Assembly: GCA_965225915.1 (NCBI GenBank)
Contig: OZ245326.1
Coordinates: forward strand, 3,410,001-3,474,000
Source of the DNA: JAAXHH01 sp965225915
GTDB taxonomy: Bacteria; JAAXHH01
DNA: 64,000 bases
Direction: 5' to 3'
Positions 63,124 through 64,000 of the stretch are shown here, one piece after another (position 1 is the stretch's first letter; the number at the start of each line of letters is the position of its first letter). Under the pieces are notes generated by a model. That model was not told the DNA's origin. It worked only from the letters and a program-made list of their open reading frames with translations, and searched no databases. A program made the translations under genes and the position numbers.

Positions 63124-64000
63124 ATGAAGAGTGAACTCGACGTGTTGTCGGTAGGGGACGGCAACCTCGACGTCTGGATGCGGGTACCTCGTCATCCGAA
63201 CCAGCGCGTGGGAAAGGAAAGGGGAACCGGTGTCGTCGGCGATGCCTGCCACCTGGGCGCTGGGGGAGCCGCTGCCAATGTGGCCATGGGCGTTGCGCGA
63301 CTGGGCGCTCGCGCGGCCTTTGTCGGCGCGATAGGAGACGACGCGCCAGGTGTGCAGTTCAGGGATAGCATGCAGTCAGCCGGCGTCGATCTATCACACC
63401 TGCACGTCATGACCGGCCAGGCGACTTCCCTGGCCTGCATGTTCGAAACTCCTGATGGCGAATACGAATTCTACGTATGCCCGGGATCCAGATCCATTCC
63501 TTCCCACTGTCTGGCGGACGACTTTGTACGGTCGGCGCGCATTCTATTTCTGACCGGGCATGTGCTGACCGAGGACCCATCAACCTGCCAAACCATGCTT
63601 GACGCGATGGATATCGCGCGCGAAGCAGGCACCATCGTAGCCTTTGATCCCGGGAAGTACTGGCTCAATCCCGCGCTGGAATCCCGCATGAACGAGGCGG
63701 TTAAACGGACGGATATCATACTGCCGAATCGATTGGAAGCAGAACTGCTCACCGGTCGGGATTCCCCCTATGACGCGGTACAGGCGCTGCTCGACGCTGG
63801 TGTAGGGCTCGCTGCCGTGACGATGGGCGGGCGTGGTTGCGTGGTGGCTTCACCAGAGCGCATGGTTGAGCGGCCGGCATTCCACTCGAACGCCGCGTCC
63901 ACAGTAGGAGCGGGGGACGCTTTCGCCAGCGGCCTGCTGTTCAGTTACCTTGCAAAAGAGAGCCTGGAAGACATGGCGGCATTCGCGAATGCGACGGCGG
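63124..64000 (+). CDS. PfkB-family carbohydrate kinase (3' cut by window)
   Basis: The visible 292 residues have the ribokinase fold. These include GDGNLDVWMRVP near the start, HLGAGGAAANVAMGVARLGA, the FVGAIGDDAPG strand and the anion-hole signature STVGAGDAFASGLLFSYL near the end. PfkB kinases phosphorylate sugars such as ribose, fructose or 2-keto-3-deoxygluconate. The ATG at 63124 is chosen for AAGGTG upstream; an in-frame ATG at 63100 is possible. Only the last few residues are lost at the window edge. Confidence 0.9.
   Translation, partial: MKSELDVLSVGDGNLDVWMRVPRHPNQRVGKERGTGVVGDACHLGAGGAAANVAMGVARLGARAAFVGAIGDDAPGVQFRDSMQSAGVDLSHLHVMTGQATSLACMFETPDGEYEFYVCPGSRSIPSHCLADDFVRSARILFLTGHVLTEDPSTCQTMLDAMDIAREAGTIVAFDPGKYWLNPALESRMNEAVKRTDIILPNRLEAELLTGRDSPYDAVQALLDAGVGLAAVTMGGRGCVVASPERMVERPAFHSNAASTVGAGDAFASGLLFSYLAKESLEDMAAFANATA

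Overview
This window comes from a diderm (Gram-negative type) bacterium of roughly 55-60% GC. It carries a complete RND efflux tripartite set with a TolC-type outer-membrane channel, lipoproteins with lspA, and Tat-exported oxidoreductase subunits. Three phytanoyl-CoA-dioxygenase-like genes, Gfo/Idh/MocA and TIM-barrel sugar enzymes, tandem sialidase-like proteins and sugar-acid genes fit a heterotrophic FCB-group lineage such as Latescibacterota. That placement is a guess from gene content. Genes are dense on both strands. I see no rRNA, tRNA, CRISPR array, prophage or insertion sequence.

Layout. 1-4716: end of an unknown gene, an indoleamine 2,3-dioxygenase-like heme protein, ispH of the long plant/cyanobacterial form, a 19-bp tandem repeat, a TIM-barrel isomerase and a convergent oxidoreductase. 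4793-11367 (minus): GAF-GAF-PP2C phosphatase, then a housekeeping run rluD-lspA-DksA/TraR-PNP-like-divIVA-yggT-yggS, in which lspA lacks any normal start codon in front of its first membrane helix. 11503-17711: comM, a lipoprotein of unknown function, a class III aminotransferase, an acetoacetate-decarboxylase-like protein and an aldo/keto reductase. 17724-23392 (minus): RND efflux operon. 23583-24800: a GT9 glycosyltransferase. 24795-27412: a gene graveyard holding remnants of an alpha/beta hydrolase, a transglutaminase and a circularly permuted ATP-grasp protein, with frameshifts and a deletion junction. 27700-32927: metal-handling genes (permease fused to a truncated SPFH domain, ZIP transporter, Cu+-type P-ATPase).

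32962-38375 (minus) is the most interesting block: STAS antagonist, response regulator-PP2C phosphatase, RsbW-type kinase, a lone LivJ-type binding protein and a histidine kinase with a TorS-like sensor region. The last three genes overlap by 4 bases. It looks like one circuit that turns binding of an external ligand into partner switching on an unseen target. 38527-40519: two divergent PhyH-type dioxygenases. 40592-46445 (minus): the suf Fe-S assembly operon rrf2-sufB-sufC-sufD-sufT-sufS, with a near-consensus promoter overlapped by an inverted-repeat operator.

46699-51057: two sialidase-like proteins, uxuA and an HpcH/HpaI aldolase. 51157-52302: a broken ABC exporter. 52460-56144 (minus): Tat-exported gluconate-dehydrogenase-like small subunit, GMC flavoprotein and a Tat-tagged HisC-like aminotransferase. 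56343-64000: LD-carboxypeptidase, hydroxyacid dehydrogenase, Ppx/GppA phosphatase, PhyH-type dioxygenase, IlvD/Edd dehydratase, isochorismatase-like hydrolase and a PfkB kinase cut by the window edge. UxuA, the aldolase, the dehydratase and the PfkB kinase could all serve sugar-acid catabolism, although they do not form one operon.
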